Shown here: positions 12,745 through 24,024 of the stretch, piece by piece | Position numbering within the stretch: position 1 is the first letter of the stretch | How the letters are laid out: every line of letters starts with the position of its first letter | DNA from: Angiostrongylus vasorum | Taxonomy: Eukaryota; Nematoda; Chromadorea; Rhabditida; Metastrongylidae | Assembly: GCA_018806985.1 (NCBI GenBank) | Contig: JADANN010000390.1 | Location: 1,550,001-1,614,000 of the forward strand | Direction: 5' to 3' | DNA: 64,000 nucleotides | The notes under the pieces: generated by a model | The model's input: the letters and a program-made list of their open reading frames with translations, nothing else | Told to the model about the DNA's origin: nothing | Databases searched by the model: none | Program-made: the position numbers and the translations under genes

Positions 12745-12965
12745 GGGTAACGCGTTCGGCGTTGATCAATCGCATACGTATGAGGCATGCAGACGACCCT
12801 AATCGTGTGGTCATAGATTTGGATTCAATGGATGCCTCGCCTTGTGAAGTCGGAGATGATATCCTCCTAGACAAGATACAGACATGTGTGTCCACTTTGT
12901 CGACCACGGTGAAATGGAGGTGGAATCAGTGAATGCTTGTGTGCAGTGCGTCCCTTCTAACCATA
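12745..12965 (-). repeat. SINE1 copy, strongly diverged
   Basis: The 3' end (GCGTTCGGCGTTGATCAATC) is clear. Matches to the body are patchy (GATATCCTCCTAGACAAGAT) and the tRNA head is not recognisable. Confidence 0.5.
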
Positions 12966-13784
12966 ACGCTACACACGTCACTATAGATGAGTAGATTTTC
13001 CAAATGAAGATCAGGGAATACTATAGGGATAGCTTGCAAATTCTTCGGGATGGGCGTGCAATTTATATTATACTTGACTCCTTACTGCTTCTCATATAAC
13101 ATCTTTTAGCCATCTCTAGCAATCGACTTTTTATTTCTTAGGACCAACCTTCTTTATATTCGGCGTTTATAAACATTTCACTCTTTTCTTGAGGTGTTAT
13201 GGTTGATCTCGATTTCTTCAGAGCCTAGAAAGGTCAAATTGACTTGAATTCTACTCAGCCGAACACGTTCACCATTTTAGAAGATAAACCAACTACATAA
13301 AAATCGATTTTTCTTTTCTTTTTCAGTTTTTTTCCTTGCAAAGTTTCGAAAGACCTTAGTAAAAGACAGGTGACAGCATGTGTTCGACGGCTCTTCTGTG
13401 CAAATCTGTACCTTTTTTCTGGTATTTCCTATTGTGGGTTCGCAATAGTAAAGGCAGTTTACTTCTCCTACATTAGGAACTCTTCATTTCTAATTACGAA
13501 GGTTTGGCGTAATTCTTTCTCTAAAATATTAGTAAGCCAAAGGATTTTTTTCAATGTGAAAAAGTGATGGCAAGGAAATTTGCGAAACCAGGTTTATACT
13601 CCATGGATTGTGCATAGCACTTGGGCACAATTTTGCAAAGAACATGCCCTTCTTGCGCCATGTATGCATGTAAGATAAGCGCTAGGGTAACTCTAAAGAA
13701 TAGAGAGAGAATCAAACGGGTTAGACAGTACCAAAACGGGTATCGAAATAAGCCATAGATAATAACATACAACAAAATGGGAGC
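12966..13784. other. Mostly unannotated, with a degraded Penelope-like 3' remnant
   Basis: A minus-strand remnant at about 13185-13250 (TTCTTCAGAGCCTAGAAAGG) matches the conserved 3' segment of the Penelope-like elements, but its ribozyme-like core is lost. Nothing else is recognised. The ORF at 13370-13567 is T-rich with no support. Confidence 0.4.
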
Positions 13785-13786
13785 AC

Positions 13787-14182
13787 ACCCAACGGTTTAC
13801 CGCCTCATCGTCGCTGGGAAGTGTTCCTGGGTGTCACGCTACGACGTAGAAAAGGGGATTCATACCACAGCAGGGGCTCCAAAGCTGAGAGGGAGTTCGG
13901 CGTTTCTAACAGAAAGCCCACCTAAGAGTAAACCACTACCGGGATTCATGACTGTCCTAGCATGAAACCAGTCGCATAGTGACAAATAAATTTCCTTTTG
14001 ACCCGCAAGAGCTGCGAATGCCTGTGCTGGTGATGACTGGGACAGACTTTGGCTGCGCTGACCTCGGAATTCCAAAGAACCACAATGGCTAAACTAGCAA
14101 ATCTTTGAGAAAATGGAAACTATACTCAGACCCGCGGAACCAGTGAAGCCGGGCCGTCCAAGCATTTAAGTAAGTATCCAGG
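13787..14182 (+). repeat. Rep3 copy, near complete
   Basis: It runs from CCAACGGTTTACCGCCTCAT through CTGAGAGGGAGTTCGGCGTT to ACGGGCCGTCCAAGCA and an AAGTAAGTATCC tail. A truncated SINE1 begins directly at the tail with no intervening sequence. The family has no coding capacity and no clear Pol III boxes, so its class is unknown. Confidence 0.8.
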
Positions 14183-14325
14183 TAGGCCACCGCGTGTCAT
14201 TTTTAAAGGCCAGATATTCATTCAATTAGCTCCAAACGATGCTTAATGAAGTCGAATGCATGGCGCATCCCTCACGGATTGATCAGCGCTGAAAGCTTTT
14301 TTCCTTTCATCCTTATTATCCAGTT
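14183..14325 (+). repeat. SINE1, 5'-truncated, fused to Rep3 tail
   Basis: Only the 3' half is present (GTAGGCCACCGCGTGTCATT to GGATTGATCAGCGCTGAAAG). The tRNA-like head is missing. The 5' edge abuts the Rep3 tail exactly, suggesting a truncated insertion or a template-switch chimera. Confidence 0.75.
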
Positions 14326-14339
14326 ACAATCCTTTTAAT

Positions 14340-15372
14340 CGTCCATGAGCTCAACTTGGCAATCGTAAACATTATTTGCGACGACCGCGTACCACTGCTA
14401 CTTAGTGGACCCTATTCGCTTAGGATGGGCAAGGATCTGGTGATCAATCTTAAGACAGTGGAACATCCTTGATCAAAAATACCACTTAATAACTTGCATA
14501 GAAACAAAAAACAACCCCGAATGATTATCAAGCGTAGGGATGATTGAAGAGTAAAACTATTAACAAAGCAGACTTTCAACAAACGTCAGCGGTAACAATC
14601 AAGTTATGTTAAGCTTGCGAACTCTTGTTGATGAGCTTACACCAGTTTGTTAACACGCATCTTTGACCTTGGGTCGATAACATTTATGTGAATTCCTCTT
14701 CTTTAGATCCTGGACGCATTGTTCTATACTCCCACTTCACTTAACATTCCTAATGAAAAACTAATATAGAAACTAAAACCTAGTCTTTTCAAAATCATTT
14801 ACCATTTTCGTTTACTAAAAAGTAAACTCGTCCACCTTTCATGCGGAACCAAGCCCATCTGCCGTTCCAAAACTCGATCATGGGATAGCCGTGCTAAGTT
14901 TCGAGGTTTCGTGGTCTCAGGCAACTTCCTAGGCAAATTTGGCACCAACTCACCGACTCTGCACAGATGGAATGCTGGCCTGGCTTAGCGTGGGGTAAAG
15001 TCATGGTTTTGAGTGAATTGAGTGTCATGACTATTTCTGTCCCACCCGATCACCCGACTGCCTCTGCTTAGAAAATGGAAATGGTGGGCGTGTTCAACAG
15101 ATCAGGAGTTTTCTCGCCTCAACAAGACGTTAGAAACGCAAGATACGTGTTAGCAGTCGCGTGTCAGCTAATCAAGAAGAGTTCGTTAACCTGAATTAAG
15201 GAACCACTAATGTTAAAATCGTAGGCATGAAGTTAAATAATTCTGCATATTCTATGAAAAAATACAACAACGTGCGCCGATGTTCGACTAGTCGAAGTAG
15301 TTACTTCCTCCATGAACTTCCTCCTGCTTAAAAATCAAATCTGCCAACGCTGTAATTAAACCACTCATTCAT
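14340..15372 (+). repeat. R5 repeat, copy 1, left part
   Basis: About 1 kb is alignable by eye with 24420-25400. Shared landmarks are GATCGCGTACCACTGCTACT-type sequence at the left, GTTTGTTAACACGCA, GGACGCATTGTT and GATCATGGGATAGCC. The right part of the same repeat resumes at 17862, so a Penelope-like element splits this copy. No ORF of interest is present; the element class is unknown. Confidence 0.65.
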
Positions 15373-16010
15373 CGAGATAAGAAAAAAAATTTCCTTACCA
15401 CTTAGATGTTGAAATAGCGAGAAAAACATCTTGAAGACGCTTCGTTTCATCGCGCATTATGTGAAAAGGAACTGAAAGATCAATATCGAAAGTTGAACAA
15501 CGAATGGATCAAAGTGACAAGGGCTGCAGGTTTGAAACGATCTGATATTTCGTATCCTAAAATCGAATTATGAACACATCCCATCTTATAGTTGCTTTTG
15601 AAAACTCATGAGTTTTTATCCTCTGATGATCTGGTGTCTACCGATCCCTCAGCCTTCAAGGTTAGACCCATCCTCAGTTGTGAAGACGGGCGGGCCTACC
15701 GATAGAACAGTCTGGTTTGTAAACCTGATTCTCATCCAGTTGCTGAAACGCATACCAGCCAATCTTACGATTACCCAAATGTTCCTGAATCGTCTGCGTA
15801 ATACGCGTCCTTACAACGCGTACGTTATAGAGTCCTTCGACGTAGCCGTCCTCTACACCAACGTGTCAAAAGACTCCGCAATGCAAGCCATCCGCGAGCT
15901 TCCTATGCTTCACGAAGGAGTAATAAACATGTATGGTTTCTCGATTCACCAGCTCATGACCTCCCTAAAGATGTGCCTAAACGGCTCGATCTCCAAATGG
16001 TTTGAAAATT

Positions 16011-16285
16011 AAAAAGGATGAAATGATGAAGCTGTCAACGTTGATCAATCCGTGAGGGATGCGCCATGCATTCGACTTCATTAAGCATCGTTTGGAGATG
16101 ATTGAATGCATATCTGGCCTTTACAATGACTCGCGGTGGCCAACTGACGTATCGAGCCAGTGCTGCCATCCTATTAGACAAGCCTTTTACCAATATGCCG
16201 AACCCGGAAGGATGAAAGGCTTGGTGGGCCATGAGCACGAGGATCGATTCCACGCGTGTGTTGAGGAACGCCCACTGCGCCACAA
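16011..16285 (-). repeat. SINE1 copy inside Penelope-like element P1
   Basis: A near-complete SINE1 in reverse orientation splits the RT region just after codons for KWFEN. Its AAAAAGGATGAAATGATGAAG tail is on the left and its tRNA-like head (complement CCACTGCGCCACA) on the right. The RT resumes with an ATATTAGGCACAAATTGGAG segment after it. Confidence 0.85.
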
Positions 16286-16828
16286 GCACCCTATTTTCCG
16301 GGCAATATTAGGCACAAATTGGAGGATTGATAAAGGAATAGCGACTGGCACCAAACCTTGCAGTTGCCTTTATGTTTAAGGTGGAAGCACCAGTAATCGA
16401 TCTCCGGTCATTGCGCTACAGTAGGTAAATAGGTGATTGTTTTATCATCTTCTCCACAAAAGAGGAGGTGGACAAATGTTCTGAGTTATTGAAAGAAGAG
16501 TCAGAGTACATAACATTCACTCTAGAAGAACCGAAGAAAAAACTGGCTTTCATTCCTGAACGTTGAAATCAACACATCCGAAAAAGGCTACATTACGAAA
16601 TGGCACCGAATGCCAAGTGGTAAGAACATAGTGGTTCATTACCTTTCCTCTCACCCCTCACACCATAAAAAGGGCACTTGTCAAAAAGTACGTTTCGAGC
16701 AGATACCAGCGTGTGCACAGGGAAGAGAGCAGGAGGAATAATCCTTTAAATTGGCGCGACAAATAGTTATTTCGAATGACTACGGAGCTGTAGCTCCTCG
16801 GCATAAGCTAGAGGAAAGGAAAGAGGCT

Positions 16829-17300
16829 ATGGTGACTGTTTGGTGGTCTGCAGCCGAGCTGATTCATCACTGCTTTTTGAATCCGGGCAAAACGATTACG
16901 GTAGTGAGGTATTGCCAACAAATCGACGAAATGCACCGTTAACTCCAACAACAACGAGCGGCATTAGTCAACAGAAAGGACCAATCCTTCTCCACAATAA
17001 CGCCTGGCCTCACGTTGCGCAACCACCGATGCAGAAGGTGGACGAGTTGGGCTACTGATCTTTGCCTCATCCGCCTTCAGATCTCTCCTACCGACTACCA
17101 CTTCTTCAAGCACCTTAACAACTTTTTGCGCTAGAAATGTTTCGCCAACGACGATGACATGAAAAAATGCCTTCAACGAATTTATCGCTTCCAGAATTCC
17201 AGATTTTTTTGTAACTGAAATAAATGAATTTGTTTTTCGTTAACAAAAAATGTGTTAATTCAAATGGCTTTTATTTTGATTAATAAGGTTTTGTTTGAAG
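16829..17300 (+). pseudogene. mariner transposase C-terminal fragment M1
   Basis: Translation from the ATG at 16829 gives MVTVWWSAAELIHHCF, then, in a broken frame, GPILLHNNAWPHVAQPPMQK and FLPTDYHFFKHLNNF-like residues. Mariner transposases carry a D,D34D triad. The second Asp (in HDNARPH) is Asn here and the third falls in the degraded YSPDLSPTDYH region. The N-terminal helix-turn-helix half and first Asp are absent. The 3' end (TTTTATTTTGATTAATAAGG) matches that of M2. It is related to hookworm mariners such as bandit by general resemblance only, and is clearly inactive. Confidence 0.75.
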
Positions 17301-17760
17301 CAAGTCAGAACATTTGGAATAACATAGTTAAAAATGCTCATTCATTTCAGAACGCCTTGGAACCAAAAAACTCCACTAAGTGCTTATCAGAACACTAAAA
17401 GTAAAAGCCATTATCCTTGCACAGAAATCCAAAACATCAGCGCGTAAAACCATTGAAGCGTTTTCTATTAATTCCAAAAGTCCAAAAATGAGCCGTAAGG
17501 AGGAGTGTCTTGTTGTCAGGAGTGAACTAGCGTCATTTCTCAGGATGATTCTGTGACCTGACCGAAGCACGTTTCCCACCCATTTATTACTATGTGCGGC
17601 TGCTCTCCGCCACTTAACTGGAATACTTGCAAGGATTAAAACGCTGGGTGTTTAAAAGAAGCTGTTTATTATGCGAATGCAAATTTGTGTGTTAATCCTT
17701 ATCTGCTAAGGTTTTAGAAGTGTTTGGGCAAGTAGATTTCATGTCGATTTGACCCTTTCC

Positions 17761-17797
17761 AGGCTCTGAAGAAGGCGACACGGCCGAAACGACAGCT
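17761..17797 (+). ncRNA. Hammerhead-ribozyme-like motif, Penelope-like element P1
   Basis: Parts in order: AGGCT (stem I), CTGAAGA core, extra A, GGC-loop-GCC (stem II), GAAAC, then GAC and AGCT (stem I). Stem I pairs GGCT with AGCT, one pair a wobble. The expected cleavage triplet GUC reads GAC, so this copy should not self-cleave. Confidence 0.4.
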
Positions 17798-17861
17798 ATT
17801 GTGTGCTAATAAGTTCTATAATACCAACCTCGTGATTGCCCATTGAAGGATAAAACGGCGA

Positions 17862-18130
17862 AGAAATAGTAATCTAATTAAATTTGTGTTTTAAAAGAAG
17901 ATAATAAACTGTGAACCACTAGAAAAAAAGAAAAACCTTTTAAAAGAACCCCAAAAAATGCTGCTTAACGCATTCACGAAGGCGCTTGTTTTTTGACAGC
18001 TGCCGGATCACTAGAATATCTGATATTTTGAGAACTTGGCGGGGTTATACAAAAATTATGGTCCTCTCGCTTATGGATATCTCCTTCAAAAGTTTTTAAA
18101 AAATACTAGTGCTACAAACAATTTTTAAAA
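17862..18130 (+). repeat. R5 repeat, copy 1, right part
   Basis: The segment from AATCTAATTAAATTTGTG to ACTAGTGCTACAAACAA aligns with 25435-25685, including CGCATTCACGAAGGCGCTTG and TTTTGACAGCTGCCGG. It resumes the R5 copy that breaks off near 15372. Confidence 0.6.
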
Positions 18131-18309
18131 CTTCAAAGCAATTTCGACACACTAAAGCATGGCTTTGTTCTGTTGTGCGAAAACCATGTTGTCAACCAAT
18201 GTGTTTCCTGTAATAGAAACCTTGTCAAAGGAAGTAAAAGATATTTTATATGTATACATATTCTTACGAATTGCCCTCGTTGAGTCGATGCGAGGTTGCT
18301 ATAAGTTGC

Positions 18310-18395
18310 CGATGTTGTTGTTGTTGTTGTTGTTATTGTTGTTGTTGTTGTTGTTGTTGTTGCTGTTGTGGTTGTTGCTGTTGTTGTTCGATGGC
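18310..18395 (+). repeat. (GTT)n microsatellite
   Basis: About 25 units of TTG/GTT with a few interruptions. It yields poly-Leu and poly-Cys ORFs in two frames that are not genes. Confidence 0.95.
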
Positions 18396-18559
18396 TGATG
18401 TTTCGGTGATTTCGGCCTTCTCAGAGACTGAACGTATTTTGTGCTACTCTAGTCTTATAAATCAGTGAGATATCTATAGAAGTAACGAAGATCTAACATA
18501 CAAATGAACACCGTTTTGTGTAAAACAACTTACCGTGCTGTCGTGTGTGGGACTACCCA

Positions 18560-20560
18560 TGTGTTGTTCACGTGGAATGACGAATGAGGCCTACCCAGAT
18601 AAAAAAAAATCAATTTGAGGAAAAGTGCCAGATCAAGTAGGATAGTAGGTACTCGTCTTCCCTGTTTATCTTTGATCTTTTAAAAATTTACCCATAAATT
18701 TTTGGCTCGTGCGCATGGATCCGAACAGTCAATCACTTAAAAATCATCACCACTGTCCTTTTTTTCCCTATGTGTACCTAGAGAACTACTCTGACGAGTT
18801 TTAGGTTTCCCACCTAGGTGTTCCTTTACACGAACACAAAGTGGCCTACCTTCATCACCACACGCCCTACATAAAATCAAGCATATTGTAACTGAAGTCA
18901 TGAAGTACCGTCTCTCCCATTAGGACAGATTACACAATTTTCTGAGCTGTGCAAGCGTTTACAAAGACGGTTGTGAACTAGCTAATCGTGTAGGGTATTG
19001 GAAGGAAGGTCATTAACCGCCACATAACTTTCAGGCTCACTTTTTCTAAGGCACCTCTTAATGGCGTAATTTATTTCGTTTGATATGAAGGGTAGCTTTA
19101 AAAAGGATCTTGTCTTGGTTTAGAACATTATTTTGGAGAATGATCATATCTTATCCTTGTCTTGGTTTTTCGCGTGTAAATTTTATACACTCAGACTGTA
19201 TTCTAAAGCATTCATCCATCTGTTCTTGTGTGGAACAGGCGACGAAGTAGTTGTCTGTGTATCAACAGTAGAGTAAGAGTCAACGATCGTGAACCGGAGC
19301 TTCCACCTTAAATGTAAAAGCGATGGCATGGCTTGGTGATTATCGCTATTCCATGGACAACCCTCTAATTTGTACAGAAAATATCTTCAAGACCACCTAA
19401 AAATTGAACATCTGAGACACTGTTTTAGGAGAGTCATTAGTTGCTCAATCTATAAGCCATACGTATTCGTTATTTGTTTCCATTTCATGTTCTACGAGCA
19501 TCTCGAGGATGAGTTGTATTGCGAAGCCAATCGACACGTTGGTATAAAGTGAAGTAACATCGAATGACTCCACGCGTGCTGCTTGGTTTTGCACACACCG
19601 TAGGTGATCTAGGAATGCTTTGGTGTTATGTAGATTTACGATATGTCTTAGGAACCACGTCATTCTATCCGTTGGCCCGCCTATACAACTGATGATACGT
19701 ATATTTTTTAAACCGATGACGGGTTGGTGGAGGCAAGACCATCAGTAGAAGTAAGCTTATGTGTCTAAATAAGGTAGTATGAACGAAATAAGTTGGATGG
19801 ACAATTTTAAGCTGATAGATAACTAGAGGCTTTAGACCCGGTGTCTTTTCCGCATTGACCAACTCCCAATTTAGTTTTTGGTATTGATTTCTATACTTCT
19901 TTTCTCAGCATAATCAACAGAGGAAGGCATCGTTGAGATGTTTTCCTACTATTCTAACGTCCAACTGATTAGGAACAACCATAAATTCCCAGCTTTTGTC
20001 GTTAATAGATAGTCGAATAGGTTTTGAATTTATAAGTTTTCTAACCTGGCGTATACCTCATTTTTGTACGTGTGCAAGGTTTGCAGCTTAGTTTACTATA
20101 TCGGTAGTGATCAAGTACTTAGAGAATTTCGTCCAAAACAAGAGAAAGGCAGGGCCCAATTTCGCTATTTGGTGGTTCTTGCTTGAGGAAAGCTCGGAAG
20201 AAAGGTATTGGTGGTAAAGCTCCTCTAGGTACTTCGTTACCTAGCCTTTCTAGCCTGGTCTTATAATGCAGTTGATCTTGTAGTTCGTAAAGACTGCAAG
20301 TGATCCCGCGCACAAAAATCTAGGGACCCAGTTTCTATCAATAGTGAACGCGGACCTTCCCGAAGTGCTATGCCTCCCTAATACAGTAACTCTAAAACGT
20401 TTTGGTGCCCACTCTATCTCAAAGTTACTACTTAGAACGTGAATGACGGTGGTGCTTTGTATAAAACCTTGTGTGCGTAATAGATCTCCAAACTTCCCCC
20501 TTAACTTGTTTTTAATATCACGTTGAATTTTGTTATAAATAGATATGAACGTAGCTACTA
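18560..20560 (-). mobile_element. Penelope-like element P5, decayed
   Basis: The minus strand carries most of a Penelope-like ORF in broken frames. From N- to C-terminus: an N-terminal block at 20119-20313 (LPPIPFFRAFLKQEPPNSEI); RT sequence at 19445-19663 with RVESFDVTSLYTNVSIGFAI; the catalytic region near 19250, where translation gives YTDNYFVACSTQEQM, so YIDD has become YTDN; and a GIY-YIG linker near 18870-18960 reading NCVICPNGRDG. Many stops and frameshifts separate these. It is more diverged from P1, P2 and P4 than those are from each other, so it may be a different subfamily. The 3' region with a ribozyme-like motif was not found. Confidence 0.7.
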
Positions 20561-20689
20561 TTCTCTTCTAGAAGTTCTTCTCCATATACTGAGCACAACG
20601 ATTTTCTTTGGACGCACATTTGTTGAGTTGAAGAAAAGGATTCGTTCTATGTATGTAACAGGTTACCTGTATCACCTCTCGTCCCACTG

Positions 20690-21905
20690 ATAGTCGAGTG
20701 ACTCTAGCGGGCGCCAGCAAATCTTCCATTTTTCCCTGTCGCGTGCAGTAGTAGCCCAGTGAGTTTTGCTTGCTTTAGGGAGCTCGTTGAACATCATATC
20801 TTTCTTCTAGGCTTTTCGTGAAGAACTCTGACCATTGGGTCGGTGGTCTTCCTGTTGTACGTTCGACATGACGAGGATTCCGGTCACTACCGGCTCTTGT
20901 CCATCGGTTGTCATTTCATACGTACTACGAGTCCGGCCCACTTTATCTTCGACTGTTTCGCGTACAGAATGGCATCCTTGATTTTTGGTCGTCGACGCAG
21001 ATCGGAGTTTCGGATCCCATCCCTTGCTTGTGTGGAACGGGATACTTCTAGCATCGTCCCTTTCGACTGCGCGTTCAATAACGCTGAGCGGTCTTTTCAT
21101 CCTGCTTACGCAGCGACCAGGTTTCTGACGCACACTTTAAGAAAGGGAGTACTGTTGAAATCGAAAAGGTGGGGACGTAGTCGGGTGTTCTTTGTTCTCT
21201 TCAGTACATCCTCCATGCACCTGAAAGCTCCACAAGTCGCTCGTTTTCTTCTGCTGAACTCTGGAGCCATGTCATTCATCACATTGATTCCCGAACTAGA
21301 TATATGTAACTAGAGCATTAGGAGATATCTGAGCGTGAATGGGGGCATACAAAACCAATCCGTTCCTCATGAACATCGTTTTTTGTGAGATTTAGTCGAA
21401 GACCAATCTTTCCACAGGCTTTATCAAAGTCGGCATGCATACGTTTCGCTTGGCTGATGTAATGTTTGGTGTTATAAGGATGATGTCATCAGAAAAGCGA
21501 AGATGGTGTAATTGCCAATCATCGATTTTCACTCCCCATATTATCCCATTCCAATGTACACATGACGTTCTCGAGAGTGGCGGTAAATAGTTTTGGCGAG
21601 ATGCTATGGCCTCGTCCAACCGCTTTTTGAGGTTGATTTTAATATCGCTGTTAAATGGTGATCTCTTGGTTGTGAAAGTTTTATACAGCTCACGAAGAGT
21701 CTTTATGTACTGAGTAAAGACTCCTTGACTGTCCAAGGCTTCGTTGATTGCTTCTATCTCAGTTGAGTCAAAGAGGATCTTTAAATTGATGCAAGTGAAA
21801 CAGAGTGCTCTTTTGTACTCTCCCGACACTTCAATGAGTCTTGTTATCCTTCCGCTGGTCCTCGTCAACACGCTGGTCCGGCTCTTCACACTTAACCTGT
21901 AAAAA
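20690..21905 (-). mobile_element. RTE non-LTR retrotransposon fragment A (RT and C-terminus)
   Basis: This is a 5'-truncated RTE-class element. The minus strand encodes the RT from about the TRLIEVSGEYKRAL block (21850) through the catalytic box and C-terminal region to 20700. The catalytic box is FSDD at 21485-21496, preceded by KIDDWQLHHLR with a Trp codon intact at 21515-21517. The downstream block ERPLSVIERAVER and the C-terminal region follow with frameshifts. RTE elements copy themselves by target-primed reverse transcription with an N-terminal apurinic-like endonuclease, which is absent here. It abuts fragment A' in opposite orientation. Confidence 0.8.
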
Positions 21906-21914
21906 ATTCAAGGT

Positions 21915-22915
21915 TCTTGTTTAGTGGAAGACCAGCGAAAGTGTGCCATTGATCAAGAAGGGTGACTTCAACGATATCAGCAACTAATTCCCTATCTGCC
22001 TACTGTGTGGCGTCTACAAAGTTTTCACTCGAATCGTCCCAAAGAGGGTTGGCAGATTACTGGACGAAGGACAGCTGTGTGAGCAAGCAGGCTTTCAAAA
22101 AGGATTCAAAGAGGGTGGATCGCATTCACATGACGGCAAGATTCATTGAGGTATCGCTGTAGTACAAAGAGGCTGCTCTGTCTCACTATCATCGATTTAA
22201 GGGCAGCTTTTGAGTCGGTTGAGATAGAAGCAGTCATGAAAGCCCTTCACAGCGAGTGCATCCCAAAAGCGTATAATGATTTTTCGAAAAGGTGTTGAGA
22301 AAGTTCAAAATCAAAACATGACCATTCTAAAAATATGTTAACATCGACGTCAAAAGAGAACATGACCATTCTAAAAATTGTGTTAACATCGACGTCAAAA
22401 GAGTTCGTAGGCAAGGCGATACCATCTCGCCACGATGATATACAGCTACTCTCGAGAACGTCATGCTAACACTGCAGCAGACTCTTCTGATGACATCATC
22501 CAAGTAACAACACGCATTATCCACGTGGCACAAATGGTTTCCGACTTTGATAACGCCTGTGGAAAGATTGTTTTTTGATGAGATCTCATAAAAACCATGT
22601 TTGTGAGAAGAGGATTTGTTTCGTATTCCCCATTCACGCTCAACATCTCCGAATGCTCCAGCTATGTCTCTCTAGGTCAAGAAATCAATATGATGAACGA
22701 GTTAGCCGCAGATTTGAGCGGGAGGAAGCGAGCGGCTTAGTGAGCTTTCAACAGCATTGAGAATTTAGTGAGTAGAAAGCTTAACGAGTCCATGGATTGA
22801 GCATAACCAACAAGGCTACTGTTGCCCGCGACAGGGGGGACATGGAGAGTTTATTGCCGCCCGCTCGAGTCACTCGACGATCAGCGGAAAGACGGGTGAT
22901 ACAGGTGATCCACAT
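21915..22915 (+). mobile_element. RTE fragment A', inverted relative to A
   Basis: Plus-strand RT sequence starts at GTGGAAGACCAGCGAAAGTG (the KTSKTVLL region) and runs through GVYKVFTRIV-like and QAGFQKGF-like residues to the 3' end at GTGATACAGGTGATCC. It has many frameshifts, an internal 45-bp duplication (22315-22401) and a large deletion before the C-terminal block near 22790. Both A and A' contain the RT-to-3'-end region, so they are two insertions, not one twin-primed copy. Confidence 0.7.
22315..22401 (+). repeat. 45-bp tandem duplication inside RTE fragment A'
   Basis: The unit AACATGACCATTCTAAAAAT...TCAAAAGAG occurs twice in a row, differing by two or three bases. It is unique to this RTE copy, so it arose after insertion. 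Confidence 0.85.
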
Positions 22916-22919
22916 GTAT

Positions 22920-23214
22920 ATAGTTTTTATATCCACGTATTTGTCTGTTTATATATCCACTTTAAAAAACCGTCTTTTATTTTCACTTGGGCATTAACTG
23001 CCGATATATTGTTCTTCACGTAAGAGTACACAAGGTTGGTACCCATATCGTATATGTCGCATGTACTACATTTATGTCAGGTATTCCAATGGTTTTCGTT
23101 TCATTTAGTGTTGGTTTAAATTTGAAAGATTGTGTTACTCCAAACAACTTATGCCATTTAAGTCTGTGTGAAACACTGCGAATGTGTCAAATATTTTTTT
23201 TGGTACTTCGGTCC
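22920..23214. other. Unannotated sequence
   Basis: No recognisable feature; the ORF at 22987-23316 runs into Rep3 and has no support. Confidence 0.4.
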
Positions 23215-23215
23215 T

Positions 23216-23590
23216 CTCAACGGTTTACCGCCTCATCGTGGCTGGGTGTTCCCTGGATGTCGTGTTGCGATGTTCAGCGGTGTGATTCATCCCCTCGGCA
23301 GGGTGTCCTAAGCTGAGAAGGAGTCCCGCGTATCCATCAGGAAGCCCAGTTAAGAGTAAAACAATACTACGATCCACCACCGTCCCGGTATCGAACTAGT
23401 CGTGTTGTGGCTAATCTCCCTCTGATCCACAAGGGCGGCGACTGCTTGTGGTGATGACGGGCAGAATCTCGAGACTCCAGGAAAACACAATGGCTATACC
23501 AGCAAAACTCCGAGAAATGGAGAATATACTGGGGCCAACTAATGCGGACGGGCTGTCCAAGTATTCAGGTAAGTAGGTGGATAACTAGGA
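23216..23590 (+). repeat. Rep3 copy, near complete
   Basis: Begins CAACGGTTTACCGCCTCATC, contains CTGAGAAGGAGTCCCGCG and CTCTGATCCACAAGGGCGGC, and ends GGGCTGTCCAAGTATTCAGG with an AAGTAGG tail. A short GA-rich low-complexity run follows at 23660-23692. Confidence 0.85.
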
Positions 23591-24024
23591 ATCGATTATC
23601 GATCGATAATAGGAGTCGAAGAAAACATAGGTAATCTCATGCGTTAAATTGGGAAAAGTCGAAAGAGAGAGAGACAGAGAGACAGAGAGTGAAACGGATT
23701 AAAGGTTCCCTAGGTAGCAGGTGTTAGCGCATTAGCGAAGCTGGAAGAAACGGCGGCAGATTGGGTATAGTGAAAACAAAAGACGTCGGGAATTAAGCAC
23801 GAAAGAAAGAAAGGAAAACAGACATAGAAAGAAGGAGAGGGAGAAGACTGTGAGTGATCAAACCTACCAGTGCTGCGAATCACGCATGCTTGGTAATATA
23901 CTGCAGTATCTGCTGAAAAAATACTTCCTATGACCTTGTCAGTCCTTTCAAACATTTCGCCTTACTTGTGTTTAAATTATCTGCATTGTCTAGATATAAT
24001 CCATGTAATCATTCAGTAGGGGGC

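Larger units (their letters stand above)
15375..17861 (+). mobile_element. Penelope-like element P1, interrupted and defective
   Basis: Penelope-like elements encode a reverse transcriptase related to telomerase plus a C-terminal GIY-YIG endonuclease. Visible parts in order are: a 5' segment (15375-15600) shared with P2; an RT segment at 15608-16012 with ESFDVAVLYTNVSKDSAMQA, a typical Penelope-like RT block; an RT continuation at about 16300-16770; and the conserved C-terminal tail at about 17395-17560 (SPKMSRKEECLVV in plus-strand translation). The catalytic box is destroyed: where YIDD is expected, 16426-16437 encodes stop-Ile-Gly-Asp. A SINE1 (16011-16285) and a mariner fragment (16829-17300) interrupt it, and the GIY-YIG core is missing. 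A hammerhead-like motif lies in the 3' region. The whole unit sits inside an R5 repeat. Confidence 0.75.

Noticed and set aside
18159..18468. Leucine- and cysteine-rich ORFs
   Set aside because: They come from the (GTT)n array.
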